Source: RBG-16-66-20 sp052386675 (lineage in GTDB: Bacteria; Pseudomonadota; Gammaproteobacteria; Burkholderiales; SG8-39). Taken from it: a DNA stretch of 64,000 nt. The position numbers were made by a program, and so were the translations under genes. Positions 18,997-27,707 of this stretch are shown here, one piece after another. Numbering within the stretch: position 1 is the first letter of the stretch; each line of letters opens with the position of its first letter. The notes below the pieces were generated by a model. The model was not told the origin of the DNA. It was given only the letters and a program-made list of their open reading frames with translations, and searched no databases. The DNA lies in assembly GCA_052386675.1 (NCBI GenBank), contig JBQTJX010000014.1:1-64000 (forward strand), read 5' to 3'.

Positions 18997-21576
18997 ATGT
19001 CGAAGAAGCTCATCATCGCCGAGAAACCTTCCGTCGCCGCCGACATTGCGCGCGCGCTGGGCGGATTCACGCGCAAAGGCGACTACTTCGAGAGCGACGA
19101 CTACGTGCTGTCCTCGGCGGTCGGCCACCTGCTGCAGCTCGCCCTGCCCGAGGAACACGACGTCAAGAAGGGCAAGTGGTCCTTCGCGCGCCTGCCGGTG
19201 GTGCCGCCGCATTTCGACCTGGCGCCGATCGAGAAGAACGAGCCGCGCCTCAACGTGCTGCTGAAGCTGATCAAGAGGAAGGACATCACCGGGCTGATCA
19301 ATGCCTGCGACGCCGGCCGCGAGGGCGAGCTGATCTTCCGCTACATCGCCCAGTACGCGAAGGTGAAGAAGCCCATTGAGCGCCTCTGGCTGCAGTCCAT
19401 GACGCAGGGCGCGATCCGGGAAGGCTTCGCGTCGCTGCGCCCTGATCGCGACATGCTGCCGTTGGCCGACGCCGCGAAATCACGCTCGGAAGCAGACTGG
19501 CTGGTGGGCATCAACGGCACCCGCGCCATGACCGCCTTCAACTCGAAGGAAGGTGGCTTCTACCTCACCACGGTCGGTCGGGTACAAACTCCGACACTCG
19601 CGATCCTGCTCGAGCGCGAAGAAAAAATACGCGCCTTCAAGCCGAGGGACTACTGGGAAGTGCACGCTCGCTTCGGTGCCAAGGCAGGCGAATACCCGGG
19701 CCGCTGGTTCGATCCGAAGTTCAAGAAGGACGAGGACGGCGAGCGCAAGCAGGAGCGGATCTGGGACGAGAAGCGCGCGGTGGCTGTCGCGGCGGCGTGC
19801 ACTGGCAAGATCGGCGTCGCCAGCGAGGAGACCAAGCCCTCCACCCAGGCCTCGCCGCTCCTGTATGACCTGACCAGCCTGCAGCGTGAGGCCAACGGCC
19901 GCTTCGGTTTTTCCGCCAAGGGCACGCTCTCGCTCGCCCAATCCCTGTACGAACGCCACAAGGTCCTCACCTATCCGCGAACCGACGCGCGCGCCTTGCC
20001 CGAGGACTACATCGCGACGGTGAAGAAGACCATGGACGCGCTCGCGCTGGCGAAGGAGTACGCACCCTTCGCGAAGCAGGTCCTGAAGGGCGGCTGGGTA
20101 AAGCCCAACCGCCGCATATTCGACAACAGCAAGATCTCCGACCACTTCGCCATCATCCCGACGCTGCAGGCGCCAGGCCACCTGTCCGAGCCCGAGCAGA
20201 AACTCTACGACCTGGTGGTACGGCGCTTCCTCGCGGTGTTCTTCCCATCGGCCGAGTTCCTCCAGACCACCCGCATCACCACCGTCGGCGAGGAGCAGTT
20301 CCGCACCGATGGCCGCGTCATGCAGAGCCCGGGCTGGCTCGCGGTCTACGGCAAGAGCCTGCAGGACGAGACCGTCACCCTGCCTGCGATCGAACAGCGC
20401 GAGAAGGTCAAGACGGTCGAGGTGAACGCGATCGCCAACCAGACCCGGCCGCCCGCGCGCTACAACGAAGCCACGCTGCTCTCGGCGATGGAAGGCGCGG
20501 GCAAGCTGCTAGAGGATGACGAACTGCGCGAGGCGATGGGCGCCAAGGGCCTGGGCACACCGGCGACGCGCGCCGCGGTGATCGAGGGCCTGATCAACGA
20601 AAAGTACCTCGAGCGCCTGGGCCGCGAGCTAAAGCCCACCTGGAAAGCCTTCCGGCTGTTCTTCGCGCTGCGCCACTTCGGCGTCGACGAAATCACCTCG
20701 CCCGAGCTCACCGGCGACTGGGAATCCAAGCTCAAGCAGATGGAGCAGGCCCGGCTGCCGCGCGAGAAGTTCATGGAGCACATCGAGCAGGTGGCGCGCG
20801 ACCTGGTCGAGCGCGTCCGCAAAGGCACCATCCCTGAGACAGCCTTTGCAACGGTGTCCGCGCCCTGCCCGAAATGCGGTGGCGTGATCCAGGAGACCTA
20901 CCGCAAGTTCCAGTGCCAGAACTGCGATTTCTACATCTGGCCGGTTCTGCTCGGTCGCGAATGGTCCCCCGAGGAGGTCGCCGAGCTGGTGACCAACAAG
21001 TTCATCGGGCCCCTGAACGGATTTCGCAGCAAGCAGGGACGGCCTTTCTCGGCCGGCTTGAAGCTCTCCCCGGAGCACCGCATCGAGTTCGATTTCGGCC
21101 AGCCGCTGGACGGCGAGGGCTCCGAAGCCCCCGATTTCAGCGGCCAGGAAGCACTCGGCGCCTGCCCGAAGTGCGACTCGCGCGTGTTCGAGCACGGGGT
21201 GTCGTATATCTGCGAGAAGTCTGTGGGGCCCAAGCGCAGCTGCGACTTCCGCAGCGGCCGCATGATCCTGCAGCAGCCGGTGGAGCGCGAGCAGATGCAG
21301 AAGCTGCTTGCCACCGGGCGCACCGACCTGCTGGTCAACTTCGTTTCCCGCAAGGGGCGCAAGTTCAAGGCCTTCCTGGTGAAAACCCCGGGTGGCAAGG
21401 TGGGCTTTGAGTTCATGGCGCGGACCGAGAAGCCCGGCGCCGCAGCCAAGGCGGCGAGAACCGCCGCCAGGGCTGAACCGGAAGCCGCACCCGAAGTGAA
21501 GCCGCTGAAGAAGAAGGCGACCACGAAGGCCAAGCCGGCTGCAAGGCCGGCCGCCAGGAAGCGCCGCGCCGCCTAG
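18997..21576 (+). CDS. topB: DNA topoisomerase III (type IA)
   Basis: The 859-residue enzyme relaxes and decatenates DNA by cutting one strand. The Toprim domain comes first (MSKKLIIAEKPSVA; DAGREGELIFR). The core contains TTVGRVQTPTLAIL and the active-site Tyr326 in LTYPRTDARALPEDY, two residues from its E. coli TopB counterpart. The C-terminus has a four-Cys zinc element (CPKCGG ... CQNCDF), a topoisomerase C-terminal repeat with further Cys pairs (CPKCDS ... CEKS), and a Lys/Ala/Pro-rich basic tail. ATG 18997 was chosen for the family N-terminus. It converges with gyrB, 7 bases apart. Confidence 0.92.
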   Translation: MSKKLIIAEKPSVAADIARALGGFTRKGDYFESDDYVLSSAVGHLLQLALPEEHDVKKGKWSFARLPVVPPHFDLAPIEKNEPRLNVLLKLIKRKDITGLINACDAGREGELIFRYIAQYAKVKKPIERLWLQSMTQGAIREGFASLRPDRDMLPLADAAKSRSEADWLVGINGTRAMTAFNSKEGGFYLTTVGRVQTPTLAILLEREEKIRAFKPRDYWEVHARFGAKAGEYPGRWFDPKFKKDEDGERKQERIWDEKRAVAVAAACTGKIGVASEETKPSTQASPLLYDLTSLQREANGRFGFSAKGTLSLAQSLYERHKVLTYPRTDARALPEDYIATVKKTMDALALAKEYAPFAKQVLKGGWVKPNRRIFDNSKISDHFAIIPTLQAPGHLSEPEQKLYDLVVRRFLAVFFPSAEFLQTTRITTVGEEQFRTDGRVMQSPGWLAVYGKSLQDETVTLPAIEQREKVKTVEVNAIANQTRPPARYNEATLLSAMEGAGKLLEDDELREAMGAKGLGTPATRAAVIEGLINEKYLERLGRELKPTWKAFRLFFALRHFGVDEITSPELTGDWESKLKQMEQARLPREKFMEHIEQVARDLVERVRKGTIPETAFATVSAPCPKCGGVIQETYRKFQCQNCDFYIWPVLLGREWSPEEVAELVTNKFIGPLNGFRSKQGRPFSAGLKLSPEHRIEFDFGQPLDGEGSEAPDFSGQEALGACPKCDSRVFEHGVSYICEKSVGPKRSCDFRSGRMILQQPVEREQMQKLLATGRTDLLVNFVSRKGRKFKAFLVKTPGGKVGFEFMARTEKPGAAAKAARTAARAEPEAAPEVKPLKKKATTKAKPAARPAARKRRAA

Positions 21577-21583
21577 CCGGGCC

Positions 21584-24010
21584 TCAGACGTCGAGGTTGC
21601 GCACGCCCAGCGCGTTCGACTCGATGAACGCGCGGCGCGGCTCCACCTCGTCGCCCATCAGCTTGGTGAAAATCTCGTCGGCGGCGATACCGTCGTCGAT
21701 CTGAACCCTTAGCAGGCGGCGCACGCCCGGATCCATGGTCGTTTCCCACAGCTGTCCCGGGTTCATCTCGCCCAGTCCCTTGTAGCGCTGAAGGCTCATG
21801 GACCTCTGCACCTCGGCCAGCAGCCAGCGCATGGCCTCGCTGAAATCTTTTACCGGCTGCTGCTTGTCGGCGCGGCGCACGTGGGCGCCCACCCCGACCA
21901 GGCCGCGCAGCATCTCCGCGGTCTGCCGTATCTGCGCGTAGTCGCCGGACTGCACGAACTCCGCGTCGATGGTGGTGACGCGCACGTTGCCGTGCCGCGT
22001 GCGCTCGATGAGAATCTGGTAGCGCTCTGTCTTGGTGTCGAAATGGGAGCCGACCTTGATGCCGCTGCCGGCGAGCGCGTCAGCCAGCGCCTCCGCGGAG
22101 GCCTTGGTCGCGTCGCTGCGCGCCAGGTCAACGCGCACCCCGCGCAGCATGGCATTCAGCACCTCCCGGTCCACCCAGCGCGATACGCGGTCGATCACCG
22201 CCTCGGACAGCAGGTAGGACTTGGCCAGTTCCGCCAGCGTGTCGCCGGTGATCGGATCGCGCCTCGACGCCGGGTACAACGCCGCGTCCACCAGGGCCTG
22301 GCGCAGCATGAACTCGTTCAACTCGTGTTCATCCTTCAGGTAGCGCTCGTCCTTTCCCTGCTTGGCGCGGTACAGCGGCGGCTGCGCGATATAGATGTGG
22401 CCGCGTTCCACCAGTTCCGGCATCTGGCGGTAGAAGAACGTAAGCAGCAGGGTGCGGATGTGGGATCCGTCGACGTCCGCATCCGTCATGATGATGATGC
22501 GGTGGTAGCGCAGCTTCTCGGGGTTGTACTCCTCCTTGCCGATGCCGCAACCCAGGGCCGTTATCAGCGTCGCGATCTCTGCTGAGCCGAGCAGCTTGTC
22601 GAAGCGCGCCTTCTCGACGTTGAGAATCTTTCCCTTCAGCGGCAGGATTGCCTGGAACTTGCGGTCGCGCCCCTGCTTGGCCGAGCCGCCTGCCGAGTCG
22701 CCCTCCACGAGGTACAGCTCGCACTTCGCGGGGTCCTTCTCCTGGCAGTCGGCCAGCTTGCCGGGCAGGCCGAGGCCGTCCAGCACGCCCTTTCTGCGGG
22801 TCATTTCGCGCGCCTTGCGCGCCGCCTCGCGGGCAGCGGCCGCCTCGATGATCTTGCCGGTGATGGTGCGCGCGTCCGCCGGCCGTTCGGCGAGGAACTC
22901 GCGCAGCTTGTCGGCCACGATTTCCTCCACCACCGGGCGCACCTCGGAGGACACCAGCTTTTCCTTGGTCTGCGACGAGAACTTGGGCTCGGGCACCTTG
23001 ACCGACAGCACGCAGGCAAGGCCTTCGCGCATGTCGTCCCCGGTGGTTTCGATCCTGGCGCGCTTCGCCGCCTCGTTCTCCTCGATGTACTTGTTGAGCA
23101 CGCGCGTCATCGCCGCGCGCAGGCCGGTGAGGTGAGTGCCGCCGTCCTTCTGCGGGATGTTGTTGGTGAAGCAGAGCACGTTTTCCTGGTAGGAGTCGTT
23201 CCACTGCATAGCCACGTCTACCGTGATGCCGTCCTTCTCGCCCGAGGCGTTGAACACGTTGGGGTGAAGCACGTTCTTGGAGCGGTTGATGTACTCGACG
23301 AAACCCTTGACGCCGCCGCCGAAGGCGAAGTTTTCCTCCTTGCCGTTCCTCTGGTCCAGCAGCACGATGCGCACGCCGTTGTTGAGGAACGACAGCTCGC
23401 GCAGGCGCTTGGCCAGGATGTCGTAATGGAAGTCCACCACGCCGAAAATGCTGCGCGAGGCGAGGAAGTGGACTTCCGTCCCCCGCTTTTCGGTGGTGCC
23501 GGTGACGCGAAGCGGCGCTGTCGGCGCCCCGTCGGCGAACTCGATCTGGTGCACCTTGCCGTCACGCCAGATGGTTAGGCGCAACCAGCTGGAGAGCGCG
23601 TTCACCACAGAGACCCCGACCCCATGCAGACCACCTGAAACCTTGTAGGTATTCGAGTCGAACTTCCCGCCGGCGTGCAGTTCGGTCATCACGATTTCGG
23701 CCGCCGAGCGCCTCTCCTCGTCGTCCTCCTTGATGCCGGTCGGGATGCCGCGGCCGTTGTCCAGCACCGATACCGAGTTGTCGGTGTGGATGGTGACCAG
23801 GATCTCGTCGCAGTAGCCGCCGAGCGCCTCGTCCACGGCGTTGTCCACTACCTCGAACACCATGTGGTGCAGCCCGGTGCCGTCCGAGGTATCCCCGATG
23901 TACATTCCGGGGCGCTTGCGCACCGCCTCGAGGCCCTTGAGGATCTTGATTGAATCCGAGTCGTAGCCGTCGGAGTCGAGCTGCTGCTGGTGCTTTTCCG
24001 CCTCGTCCAC
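21584..24010 (-). CDS. gyrB: DNA gyrase subunit B
   Basis: The ATPase and Toprim subunit of gyrase, which introduces negative supercoils ahead of the fork. The 808-residue protein shows the GHKL ATPase motifs (RKRPGMYIGDTSDGTGLHH, DNGRGIPTG, GGLHGVGVSVVNALS), the Toprim EGDSAGGSAKQGRDR, and the long Gram-negative-type insertion before the QRYKGLGEMNPGQLWETT signature. It starts with GTG 24010, four bases after the dnaN stop region, so dnaA-dnaN-gyrB read in one direction. recF, often between dnaN and gyrB in other bacteria, is absent, as is usual in many betaproteobacteria. Confidence 0.97.
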   Translation of the reverse strand: MDEAEKHQQQLDSDGYDSDSIKILKGLEAVRKRPGMYIGDTSDGTGLHHMVFEVVDNAVDEALGGYCDEILVTIHTDNSVSVLDNGRGIPTGIKEDDEERRSAAEIVMTELHAGGKFDSNTYKVSGGLHGVGVSVVNALSSWLRLTIWRDGKVHQIEFADGAPTAPLRVTGTTEKRGTEVHFLASRSIFGVVDFHYDILAKRLRELSFLNNGVRIVLLDQRNGKEENFAFGGGVKGFVEYINRSKNVLHPNVFNASGEKDGITVDVAMQWNDSYQENVLCFTNNIPQKDGGTHLTGLRAAMTRVLNKYIEENEAAKRARIETTGDDMREGLACVLSVKVPEPKFSSQTKEKLVSSEVRPVVEEIVADKLREFLAERPADARTITGKIIEAAAAREAARKAREMTRRKGVLDGLGLPGKLADCQEKDPAKCELYLVEGDSAGGSAKQGRDRKFQAILPLKGKILNVEKARFDKLLGSAEIATLITALGCGIGKEEYNPEKLRYHRIIIMTDADVDGSHIRTLLLTFFYRQMPELVERGHIYIAQPPLYRAKQGKDERYLKDEHELNEFMLRQALVDAALYPASRRDPITGDTLAELAKSYLLSEAVIDRVSRWVDREVLNAMLRGVRVDLARSDATKASAEALADALAGSGIKVGSHFDTKTERYQILIERTRHGNVRVTTIDAEFVQSGDYAQIRQTAEMLRGLVGVGAHVRRADKQQPVKDFSEAMRWLLAEVQRSMSLQRYKGLGEMNPGQLWETTMDPGVRRLLRVQIDDGIAADEIFTKLMGDEVEPRRAFIESNALGVRNLDV

Positions 24011-24014
24011 CGGG

Positions 24015-25121
24015 TCAGATCCTCATCGGCATGACGACATACCGGAAATCGGGCTCCGTTGGAAACTGCAGCAGGGCGCTGGAAGCCGAATCGCCAAAGC
24101 TGCACTCCACCTGTCCGCCAGCGACATTGTTGAGCACATCCAGCAGGTAGTTGACGTTGAACCCGATATCGAGTGCATCGCCCTTGTACTCCACCTCGAT
24201 CGTCTCTTCGGCCTCTTCCTGCTCGGTGTTGGAAGAAACGATCTTCAGGGTTCCGTCGGTGAGCACCCAGCGCACGCCGCGGAATTTCTCGTTGGACAGG
24301 ATCGCGGCCCGCTGCAGCGACTGGCGCAGGGTCTCGCGCTCGATGACGAGCTGGTTCTTGTTGCCTGTGGGAATGACGCGGGTGTAGTCGGGAAACTTGC
24401 CGTCGATCAGTTTGGACACCAACTCCACGCTGCCGAAGGCGAACGAAGCCTGGGTGGCGGAGAGTTCGACGCGGATATCGTCCTCGACGTCACCCAGCAG
24501 TTTGGCCAATTCCAACACCGTCTTGCGCGGCACGATGACCTCCTGGCGAGGCACCTTCACCGACAACTCCATGGAAGCAAAGGCAAGTCGGTGGCCATCG
24601 GTCGCCACTAGCCGCAACTGTCCTTCGTCCACCACCATCAACAATCCATTGAGGTAGTAGCGGATGTCCTGTTGCGCCATGGCGTACTGCACCAGTCCGA
24701 TCAGCCGGCGAAGCGCCTTTTGTGGAAGCGAGAAGCGCGCCACTTCCCCGGACGGCCTGGCCAGCTTCGGGAAGTCCTCCGCGGCCAGGGTCTGCAGCGA
24801 AAAGCGGCTCTTGCCGGCCTTCACCTGAAGGCGCTTGTCCTGTTGCTGCAGGGTCACCTCGGCTCCGTCGGGGAGTGCCCGCAGGATGTCGACCAGCTTT
24901 CGCGCGCCTACGGTGACCGCGCGCGCCTCGCCGGATGGCTCAACCGCGCTGCGCGCGGTGATCTGGATTTCGATGTCAGTGGCGAGGAACGACAGTGCGC
25001 CCGCGCCGCGTTCGATCAGCACGTTGGACAGGATCGGCAGCGTGTGCCGGCGCTCGATGATGCCGCTGACCGCGGACAGCGGCGCCAGAAGTTCGTCCCG
25101 TTTGGCTTTCACCAGGATCAT
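24015..25121 (-). CDS. dnaN: DNA polymerase III beta sliding clamp
   Basis: The 368-residue clamp forms a dimeric ring that tethers polymerase III to DNA. Its three similar domains are visible by length and by the conserved segments TLPILSNVLIE, QQDIRYYLNGLL, ATDGHRLAF and the C-terminal YVVMPMRI. ATG 25121 lies just after an AT-rich stretch and the DnaA-trio-like motif of the dnaA-dnaN gap. It is transcribed with gyrB behind it. Confidence 0.97.
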   Translation of the reverse strand: MILVKAKRDELLAPLSAVSGIIERRHTLPILSNVLIERGAGALSFLATDIEIQITARSAVEPSGEARAVTVGARKLVDILRALPDGAEVTLQQQDKRLQVKAGKSRFSLQTLAAEDFPKLARPSGEVARFSLPQKALRRLIGLVQYAMAQQDIRYYLNGLLMVVDEGQLRLVATDGHRLAFASMELSVKVPRQEVIVPRKTVLELAKLLGDVEDDIRVELSATQASFAFGSVELVSKLIDGKFPDYTRVIPTGNKNQLVIERETLRQSLQRAAILSNEKFRGVRWVLTDGTLKIVSSNTEQEEAEETIEVEYKGDALDIGFNVNYLLDVLNNVAGGQVECSFGDSASSALLQFPTEPDFRYVVMPMRI

Positions 25122-25333
25122 TCTTGATTCCTTAATTTAAAGTAGTAATAGCTAGTAAGGTATGGCCGGATCTTGGATAAGTCGGAATCCCGAACTAGTG
25201 CAACAGCTTGCTCAATGAATGCCGATCCGGAACCTGTTGATGCTTTCGCGACGGATTGTGGATGATTGCTGCGGCTGCGCGCGGCAGCCTCCTTATCCAC
25301 ATTTCTTCCCGCGCTTGCGCACAACTTGTTCAT
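25122..25333. other. dnaA-dnaN intergenic region: probable oriC
   Basis: This 212-bp gap holds three DnaA-box-like sites: a perfect TTATCCACA at 25293-25301, TGTGGATGA (one mismatch) at 25257-25265, and CTTGGATAA (two mismatches) at 25172-25180. Next to the last site is a DnaA-trio-like tract, and next to that an AT-rich stretch (CTTTAAATTAAGG on the minus strand) that stands out in this GC-rich DNA. Box, GC-rich spacer, trios and AT-rich DNA in that order are what a basal unwinding system looks like. No convincing protein-coding gene lies in the gap. Confidence 0.7.
25143..25158 (+). promoter_or_regulatory. DnaA-trio-like tract
   Basis: TAG-TAA-TAG-C-TAG-TAA reads as five TA[G/A] triplets with one interrupting base. 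On the strand that also shows the DnaA box as TTATCCAAG, the tract lies downstream of the box. It is separated from the box by a short GC-rich segment, in the orientation described for DnaA-trio elements that guide DnaA onto single-stranded DNA. Confidence 0.55.
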
Positions 25334-26686
25334 TCAGCCCTTCAGAACCTGTTCGAGCAGGTGGTAGTCGCGATTGAGACCCTGGTCCGTCTTGCGTAGC
25401 GTGGCGATGGTGCGGCAAGCGTGCAAAACAGTGGTGTGATCGCGGTTGCCGAAGGCTTCGCCGATCTCCGGCAAACTCATCTGGGTGAGGTCCTTGGCGA
25501 GCGCCATGGCCACTTGTCGCGGCCGGGCGACATTGCGCGTGCGCCGCTTGGAATGCATATCCGACATCTTGATCTTGAAGTACTCCGCCACGGTTTTCTG
25601 GATGCCCTCGACGCTGATCTGGCGGTTGGCCACGTGCAGGATATCGCGCAGCGCCTCGCGCGCCAGTTCCAGAGACAGTTCGCGCCCGGTGAAACGCGCG
25701 TAGGCGAGCACCTTCTTCAGCGCACCTTCCAGTTCGCGGACGTTCGAGCGGATGTGCTTGGCGATGAAGAAGGCGATGTCTTCGGGCAGCGCGGTGGTCT
25801 CTACTTCCGCCTTCTTCAGCACGATCGCGACCCTCATCTCCAGTTCCGGGGGCTCGATGGCCACCGTCAGCCCCCAGCCAAAGCGCGAAATGAGGCGCTC
25901 CTGCATGCCCGCGATTTCCTTGGGGTACGTGTCGCACGTAATCACAATCTGCTTGTGAGCCTCCACCAGGGCGTTGAAGGCATAGAAGAACTCCTCCTGG
26001 GTGCGGTCCTTGTTGGAGAAGAACTGGATGTCGTCGATCAGCAGCAGGTCAAGTGAATGGTAGTAGCGTTTAAATTCCTCGAAGGATTTCTGCTGGTAGG
26101 CGCGCACCACGTCGGTCACGTACTGTTCCGCGTGGGAGTAGCGAATCCTGGCCTCAGGCCGGGCCGCGGCGACGCAGTTGCCGATGGCGAGCAGCAGGTG
26201 CGTCTTGCCCAGACCGACGCCGCCGTAGATGAACAGGGGGTTGTAGGATATCCCGGGGTTCTCGGCCACCTGCACCGCGGCGGCGCGGGCGAGTTGGTTG
26301 GCTTTGCCGGTTACCAGACTCTCAAAGCTGAACTGGCTGTTGAACTGCGCCCGCTCCGGGACGACGCGCGTCGGTCCACGCGCGGTGCCGGGTGCCGCCC
26401 CGGGCGCGGCGGAAAGGGTGCCGCGGATGGGGTTCTCTGCCGGCCGGGCGAGCACCACCTTGACGAGCGTTTCGCGACCGCAGGTCTCCTCCGCCAGCCT
26501 GCCGATGCGGGCGACGAAGCGCTCACGCACCATTTGCAGCACGAACCTGTTCGGGGCGGTCAGAACCAGCGCCGCTGGGTCGGCCGCGTCGGCTTCCGGG
26601 GCCAGGGGCCGGATCCAGGTGTTGAACTGTTGCGCGGGCAGCTCCTGCTCGAGTCGGCGCAGGCAGGCATGCCAGAGGGTCTGCAT
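25334..26686 (-). CDS. dnaA: Chromosomal replication initiator protein DnaA
   Basis: The 450-residue AAA+ initiator binds DnaA boxes, melts the origin and loads the helicase. Visible parts are the N-terminal helicase/DiaA-interaction domain (WHACLRRLEQELPAQQFNTWI), a variable linker rich in Ala/Gly/Pro (about 90-115), Walker A GGVGLGKTHLLLAIGN, Walker B LLLIDDIQFF, and the C-terminal box-recognising helix with DHTTVLHACRTI. DnaA boxes lie on both sides of the gene, so autoregulation at 26807 is plausible. Confidence 0.98.
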   Translation of the reverse strand: MQTLWHACLRRLEQELPAQQFNTWIRPLAPEADAADPAALVLTAPNRFVLQMVRERFVARIGRLAEETCGRETLVKVVLARPAENPIRGTLSAAPGAAPGTARGPTRVVPERAQFNSQFSFESLVTGKANQLARAAAVQVAENPGISYNPLFIYGGVGLGKTHLLLAIGNCVAAARPEARIRYSHAEQYVTDVVRAYQQKSFEEFKRYYHSLDLLLIDDIQFFSNKDRTQEEFFYAFNALVEAHKQIVITCDTYPKEIAGMQERLISRFGWGLTVAIEPPELEMRVAIVLKKAEVETTALPEDIAFFIAKHIRSNVRELEGALKKVLAYARFTGRELSLELAREALRDILHVANRQISVEGIQKTVAEYFKIKMSDMHSKRRTRNVARPRQVAMALAKDLTQMSLPEIGEAFGNRDHTTVLHACRTIATLRKTDQGLNRDYHLLEQVLKG

Positions 26687-26806
26687 CGTGTTCGCGGGGT
26701 CCGGTCGGGCGCTGGTTCGTTGTATTCGGGGAGATTCTTCGGGAGGAAGTAGCCGCTTCGAAGATAATGCACCGGCGGGAGAGAATTTTACTCGTTCCGG
26801 GACGGG

Positions 26807-26815
26807 TTATCCACA
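26807..26815 (+). promoter_or_regulatory. Perfect DnaA box in the dnaA-rpmH gap
   Basis: TTATCCACA lies 120 bp upstream of the dnaA start, in the 242-bp divergent gap between dnaA and rpmH. Only one clear box was found here, against three in the dnaA-dnaN gap. That fits autoregulation of dnaA or an accessory origin module. Confidence 0.75.
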
Positions 26816-26871
26816 GGCCGGGACGCAATCGATCTCCCTGATTCCGACGCGACGGCCAGAATAAGGAACAT

Positions 26872-26901
26872 TTGACAAGGCTTTGATGCGCGGGCTCTAA
26901 T
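26872..26901 (+). promoter_or_regulatory. Promoter of rpmH-rnpA operon
   Basis: TTGACA (26872-26877), an 18-bp spacer and TCTAAT (26896-26901) lie 27 bases before the rpmH start codon and point away from dnaA. Confidence 0.7.
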
Positions 26902-26928
26902 ACCGCCCTTTTTCAATCGAGCGCGACG

Positions 26929-27063
26929 ATGAAGCGAACTTACCAACCCTCCAAAACCCGGCGCGCGCGCCGCCACGGATTTCTTGTGCGCAAGCGCACG
27001 CGGGGCGGCCGTGCCGTGCTCGCCGCGCGCAGGGCGAAGGGGCGCAAGCGCCTCGCGCTCTAG
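26929..27063 (+). CDS. rpmH: 50S ribosomal protein L34
   Basis: This 44-residue, strongly basic protein begins MKRTYQPSKTRRARRHGFL and has the RKRTRGGRAVLAARRAKGRK core of L34. ATG 26929 is 27 bases after the promoter's -10 box. It starts the rpmH-rnpA-yidD-yidC-mnmE run, which is conserved across proteobacteria beside dnaA. Confidence 0.97.
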   Translation: MKRTYQPSKTRRARRHGFLVRKRTRGGRAVLAARRAKGRKRLAL

Positions 27064-27077
27064 ACCGGCCGCCCGGC

Positions 27078-27443
27078 GTGCCCGACAGGCCGGAGCGGGC
27101 ACGGCTGGGACTGGGGCCGGAGCGTCGCATCCGCGGCACCGGCGCGTTCGGACCGCTGCTGCGCGAGGGAAAGCGCAGTACCAGCAGGGGATTCGTGTTC
27201 TTCCTGGTGCGGCGCGAATCCGGGCCGCCGCGGCTGGGAATCCTGATATCACGCAAGCATTCGGCAAAGGCGACCGTGCGCAACCACATCAAGCGCTGTA
27301 TCCGCGAGGCCTTCCGGCTTGAGCAGGCGGCGCTCGCTTCGCTGGGTGCCGTGGACCTGCTCGTGCGGCCGCCCTACGGGGCGATGCCCGGGCCGGGGAT
27401 GATCGTGCTTCTGCGCGGCTTGCTGGCGGGGCTCAAGGCATGA
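27078..27443 (+). CDS. rnpA: Ribonuclease P protein component
   Basis: The 121-residue basic protein partners the RNA subunit of RNase P in tRNA 5' maturation. It has the family's RNR-box helix in the form TVRNHIKRCIREAFR, preceded by GILISRKHSAKATVRN. The start is GTG 27078, 14 bases after rpmH; the N-terminal ten residues are not conserved. Its stop overlaps the yidD start by 4 bases. Confidence 0.94.
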   Translation: MPDRPERARLGLGPERRIRGTGAFGPLLREGKRSTSRGFVFFLVRRESGPPRLGILISRKHSAKATVRNHIKRCIREAFRLEQAALASLGAVDLLVRPPYGAMPGPGMIVLLRGLLAGLKA

Positions 27444-27694
27444 TCGCCGGCGCGATGCGCCTGCTGGTGCGCGGCTACCGCTATTGCCTCAGCCCGCTCC
27501 TGCCGCCGTCCTGCCGATTCCATCCGAGCTGCTCGGCCTATGCCGAGGAGGCCCTTGGACGATACGGCGCAGCGAAGGGTGGCTGGTTGGCCGCGCGACG
27601 CTTGTGCCGCTGCGGCCCCTGGAGCCAGGGCGGCTTCGACCCGGTGCCGGATCCGGCACCCGCCGCGGAGCCGGCGGTTACCGCGCAACCTTGA
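27440..27694 (+). CDS. yidD: Membrane protein insertion efficiency factor YidD
   Basis: This 84-residue protein has the YidD core YRYCLSPLLPPSCRFHPSCSAYAEEAL, recognised from SPLLPPSCRFHPSCSAYA and the later CRCGPW. It assists YidC-dependent membrane protein insertion. It overlaps rnpA (ATGA) and ends 13 bases before yidC, with a Pro/Ala-rich tail typical of high-GC members. Confidence 0.95.
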   Translation: MIAGAMRLLVRGYRYCLSPLLPPSCRFHPSCSAYAEEALGRYGAAKGGWLAARRLCRCGPWSQGGFDPVPDPAPAAEPAVTAQP

Positions 27695-27707
27695 TCGGGA
27701 AATTCCA

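Noticed and set aside
25118..25333. A 71-codon minus-strand frame in the dnaA-dnaN gap
   Set aside because: The region is better explained by DnaA boxes, a trio tract and AT-rich DNA; the frame has no ribosome site or recognisable product.
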